Shown: positions 8,464-11,282 of the stretch, piece by piece | Position numbering within the stretch: position 1 is the first letter of the stretch | Layout: each line of letters starts with the position of its first letter | Origin: Hirudo medicinalis | Lineage: Eukaryota; Annelida; Clitellata; Hirudinida; Hirudinidae | DNA: 11,282 nucleotides | Assembly: GCA_011800805.1 (NCBI GenBank) | Contig: MPNW01000286.1 | Location: forward strand, 59,332 to 70,613 | Direction: 5' to 3' | The notes under the pieces: model-generated | The model's input: the letters and a program-made list of their open reading frames with translations, nothing else | What the model was told of the DNA's origin: nothing | The model's database searches: none | Translations under genes and position numbers: made by a program

Positions 8464-8600
8464 CGTTCCCGCGGCAATCCAAAACAACCAATCAAGAAAA
8501 AAAAGGCTGCGAAACTCCTAGTCCCACACAAATACAAGCACTTCGAGATAGAAGTCTTGAGAAGACCTATTGGTCCAGCCAATCAGGAAGCACATGAATT
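8464..8600 (-). promoter_or_regulatory. Probable CZIB promoter with two CCAAT (NF-Y-type) boxes
   Basis: Two CCAAT motifs lie upstream of the start codon, at 8488-8492 (ACCAATCA) and 8579-8583 (AGCCAATCAG). Both read on the plus strand, that is, inverted relative to CZIB. The second matches the NF-Y core well. They are about 25 and 116 bp from the ATG, and the segment is richer in G+C than its surroundings. NF-Y sites are common in TATA-less promoters and work in either orientation. No convincing TATA box was seen. The promoter assignment is inference from position and motif. Confidence 0.45.
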
Positions 8601-9183
8601 AAATAATATGAAATAATTCAACTTTTTAAAACATAAAAATATTTATCATATTTTGAAACATCGTGATTTTTTTATTGGGCCTAACGAGCAAACAAAATAT
8701 ATGTACAATTTGGTTCGAAAATAAAATTATAACGGCTCGATGATTGGAGCTAAGTAGTGTGTTGGTTCTGACAAAGGAGGGTTTGTATTTGGCATGGATC
8801 GAAGTGCATATGGATGTGATGCTGATGGCTTTACAAGAAACTTATTAAATAAACAAGGAATCATCTAACGATCAAGTCTGTACATGGAGATGCCTGCAAG
8901 GTGTTAGTTGATTTTATGAATTTTTAGATTTTTGAAGAAAGGGCCAGTGTTGGAATTGTATGATAAGTGTAGAGCAATACATAGATATTTTTCTGGAGTT
9001 TAAGTAAGTAGGTAAGATCAGTAATTACAAGCCCAAACCAGATTGCAATAATTCAAATAAGGATATATGAATGAATATGTAGTGACAGCACATCCCTACA
9101 GGCCTCTGTATAAACGATTTGAATTTAATCTCTTTTCTGCGCAAGTCCAAATCATCTCAGTTATGCAAAGGACTTTAATCAAA
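8601..9183. other. Intergenic stretch between CZIB promoter and mariner
   Basis: AT-rich, no long open frame and no recognised motif. A short plus frame starting ATGGATCGAAGTGC near 8794 ends after about 25 codons and is not supported. Confidence 0.5.
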
Positions 9184-9185
9184 TA

Positions 9186-10293
9186 TTGGGTTGCATAAGT
9201 TCCCGCCGTTACATGAAACTATTTGTTCTTCAAAGATTTTTTGATGTTTGGTGAAGTGTTATATACCATTAGAAAGCCCGTGCTATCCTCTACAAGATTA
9301 AAGTAAACGCTTTTGCCTATATTATTTTTTTGTCTTTTTTTTGGAACCGTCAAATGGATTGACAAGTCGACAAAAAAAATCGCATTTTCGACACCTCCTT
9401 CTTTTCGCCTTTAATCGAGGTCAAAAAACGAGTGAAGCTACCAGAGATATTTGTGCAGTGTATGGAGAGGACGCTATAGCTGAGAGAACTGCTCGGGATT
9501 GGTTTGCCAGGTTCAAACACGATAATTTCGACCTCAACGACGCTCCTCGTTCCGGAAGACCAGTCGAGATGGACGATGGCCAACTCGGGGATTTTTTGAA
9601 GGAAGATGGCCGCCAGACATGCAGAGAATTGGGCGAAAAGATGAATTGTGATTTTGCGACAATTCAGGCCACCTTTAGTCGATGGGTTTCACTCAAAAGT
9701 TTGGAGCTTGGGTCCCGCACGAACTCACCCAAAAACAGAAGGATAAGCGGCTTTCCATTGCTGCTCAAAATCTCGCTCGACACCAAGGAACCACAGGCAA
9801 CGTTTCTTATACAGAATTGTCACTGGAGACGAAAAATGGTGTCTCTATGTGAATATGAAGCAAAGGAAAGAGTGGGTGAGTCCTGGAGAGAAGCCCAGGA
9901 TCAAGAAAGACCTGCACCCGATGAAGACAATGATTTGTGCATGGTGGGATTTGGAAGGTTTAATCCACTGGGAAATGCTTGGAAAGAACATGACAGTAGA
10001 GAAGAATCTCTATAAAGCCCAATTGCATCGAGTTAATGAGGCAATTCGACAAAAAAGACCGGATCGACAAGGCCAGGTGACTAACTGTCAAGATGGCACT
10101 CCAAGAGCTTAGTTGGGAGGTCCTTCAACATCCTCCCTATTCCCCAGACCTCGCCCCGACGGATTACCATCTCTTCCGCTGCCTTTCAAATGAAATGAGG
10201 GGTCTTAGCTTCGAAAATCAGGATCATCTTGAGAATTGGCTCAACAACTTCTTCGAGACTCGACCTANTGTCGATAGAAACTTTGTTGTATAA
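9186..10293 (+). mobile_element. mariner-family DNA transposon, degenerate copy
   Basis: A TA at 9184-9185 is followed by TTGGGTTGCATAAGTTCCCG (9186-9205), which looks like a mariner left terminal repeat. About 150 bp of untranslated sequence precedes a mariner transposase reading frame that ends near 10293. I searched by eye for the inverted partner downstream and did not find it, and the transposase lacks its usual last 25 or so residues. The right end is therefore probably truncated. There is an ambiguous base at 10268. Confidence 0.75.
9354..10293 (+). pseudogene. mariner transposase pseudogene (DD34D type), three frames
   Basis: The N-terminal helix-turn-helix region is intact in frame 2 from about 9360: RHLLLFAFNRGQKTSEATRD, then RTARDWFARFK and DAPRSGRPVE, the linker typical of mariner. 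Near 9685 the match moves to frame 1 (FGAWVPHELTQKQKDKR) and near 9800 to frame 3 (RFLYRIVTGDEKW, first catalytic Asp at 9828-9830; then WVSPGEKP and AWWDLEGLIHWEML). The second Asp is in QDG (10092-10094), where mariners have HDN. The frame then returns to 1 with LSWEVLQHPPYSPDLAPTDY (third Asp 10162-10164). The ATG at 9354 is followed by a stop, apparently from an indel in the run of eight A's. Multiple frameshifts make it non-functional; it is clearly mariner and not Tc1. Confidence 0.9.
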
Positions 10294-10983
10294 AGACTGT
10301 AGACAAGTTCCTTAATTGCTTAGAGTTGACTGTTAAATTCAGTTGTTTATTAAACTATTAACTGTTGTTTCCGTTTTCTTCTATAATTTTCAATATAAAT
10401 AAATAAGAATCTCTTTTCTCTCTAGTCTTTGTTATCTTGCTAAGTGGTTGCCGGTCCCGGCATGCTATCCGGCCATGGACGAACCGGACCTCTCCTAGTT
10501 CTTACAATAGTCATTACAACTATAAAATTACTTCTCATACGTTTGTTGTTCAGTTTATTAAATTAGCCAAGCATTGAAAAGAAAGGAACTACACAACTAC
10601 AAATAATATAATGTTATGGCTATTGATGAAGTGATGTAACGACGAATACGAGAAATGATTCCAATGTTTTTCAGGTTGGTGACCTTAGCAGCGGTGCAGG
10701 GGGTCTGCTTTTTGCAAAATTTGAGTCCTGCAAGCATAGAAAGTTTATCAAAAGAAACGACTCATTCAATGACTTTGTATGTCATTTTGTAGATAATTTT
10801 GTAGCAATATTATATATCATATCGAAGGTAATTATTAGCACTATAAAATGGTAAGCATTGCCCAAAAATTCCATGTTAAATAACATTAGTTTTTTACAAA
10901 TTATTTTTTGAAAGATTTTCATTATTATTACAAAAATTAATTAATGGCATTTTGCAGGGTTATAACAATATATAATGTTGCTA
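10294..10983. other. AT-rich stretch with a compact CCGG-rich island
   Basis: No gene is supported. Four CCGG sites lie within 37 bp (10451, 10457, 10469, 10484), including the near-palindrome GCCGGTCCCGGC (10450-10461). A pyrimidine-rich TTTTCTCTCTAG before it could act as a splice acceptor. On the minus strand near 10733-10678 a patch with CTTGCAG and CTAAGGTCACC resembles a tiny exon of about 47 bp; I cannot assign it. Confidence 0.45.
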
Positions 10984-11062
10984 AGTATATATATATATAT
11001 ATATAAGTATATATATATATATATAGTATAAGTAATATAGATAAGTATATAGTATATATATA
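10984..11062. repeat. (TA)n microsatellite
   Basis: Two long TATATA tracts joined by AAGTATA, then degenerate TA-rich sequence with AGTATA interruptions. The tract directly abuts the retrotransposon fragment at 11063. Confidence 0.9.
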
Positions 11063-11282
11063 TCTGGGAGAAAATTCAATGCCCAAGAAGAAATAGAAAA
11101 GTCAATTCAAGTTCTGACCTTCGAGGAGATACGAGGCCCCATCCAAGTCGGTCGCCATGGAATCGGCTGGAGTCACTCCATCGGGTGGACACAGGCCAAC
11201 GCCGCCCAAAGATAGGCGTTAATCATCCAAGAGAGGAAAAGGGATATAGAAAATGCCAGGATCACAAAAGCAGTGCAGCAAG
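11063..11282 (+). pseudogene. Fragment of non-LTR retrotransposon ORF, running off the window
   Basis: A frame from 11063 reads FNAQEEIEKSIQ, LTFEEIRGPIQVGRHGIGW and, after a stop at 11213-11215, continues in the same frame as IQERKRDIENARITKAVQQ. This order (L-x-x-x-E-I-x-G-x-x-Q-x-G-R-x-G-x-G-W, a charged helix, then KAVQQ) matches a segment found after the reverse transcriptase in LINE-like elements of many metazoans, often labelled R2- or jockey-like. Recognition is from memory. The G+C content is far higher than that of the preceding 700 bp. The rest would lie beyond the right edge. Confidence 0.5.

Noticed and set aside
9341..9353. TTG at 9341 as the start of the mariner transposase
   Set aside because: A TTG start is not expected in an animal transposon; the ATG at 9354 with a later indel in the A run explains the frame better.

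Overview
This is eukaryotic, AT-rich, intron-bearing DNA crowded with decayed transposons. An arthropod, probably an insect, fits best. The grounds are a metazoan CZIB gene with GT-AG introns, remnants of mariner, Tc1, Helitron and LINE-like elements, and a possible odorant-receptor-like exon. The lineage is inference.

The only host gene I can support is on the minus strand, from 8463 (start) down to 2403 (stop). It is a homologue of CZIB (UPF0587, human C1orf123), a small protein with two CXXC zinc-binding pairs. Six coding exons join in frame into about 157 residues, against about 160 in the human protein. Four introns are tiny (65, 63, 58 and 81 bp). One is 5,320 bp (2992-8311). Two CCAAT boxes lie just upstream of the start.

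The big intron holds a degenerate element with long inverted repeats (about 3405-3680 and 6430-6720). Between them, on the minus strand, is a decayed gene (about 5964-3823) that I recognise as an uncharacterised transposon-associated protein family of arthropods and cnidarians. It looks like a DDE-type transposase with a small C-terminal Tudor-like segment. The same intron has a plus-strand open frame (6818-7174) that might be a chemoreceptor exon.

The left flank (1-1430) is a transposon graveyard: a deleted Tc1-like transposase (minus), then the 3' end of an autonomous-type Helitron (minus) with the helicase C-terminus, terminal hairpin and CTAG end, then simple repeats.

The right flank holds a mariner copy (about 9186-10293, plus) in at least three frames with a deletion between its second and third catalytic Asp. 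After it come an AT-rich stretch with a compact CCGG cluster, a TA microsatellite, and at the right edge a piece of a non-LTR retrotransposon ORF (plus). No RNA genes or CRISPR arrays were seen.
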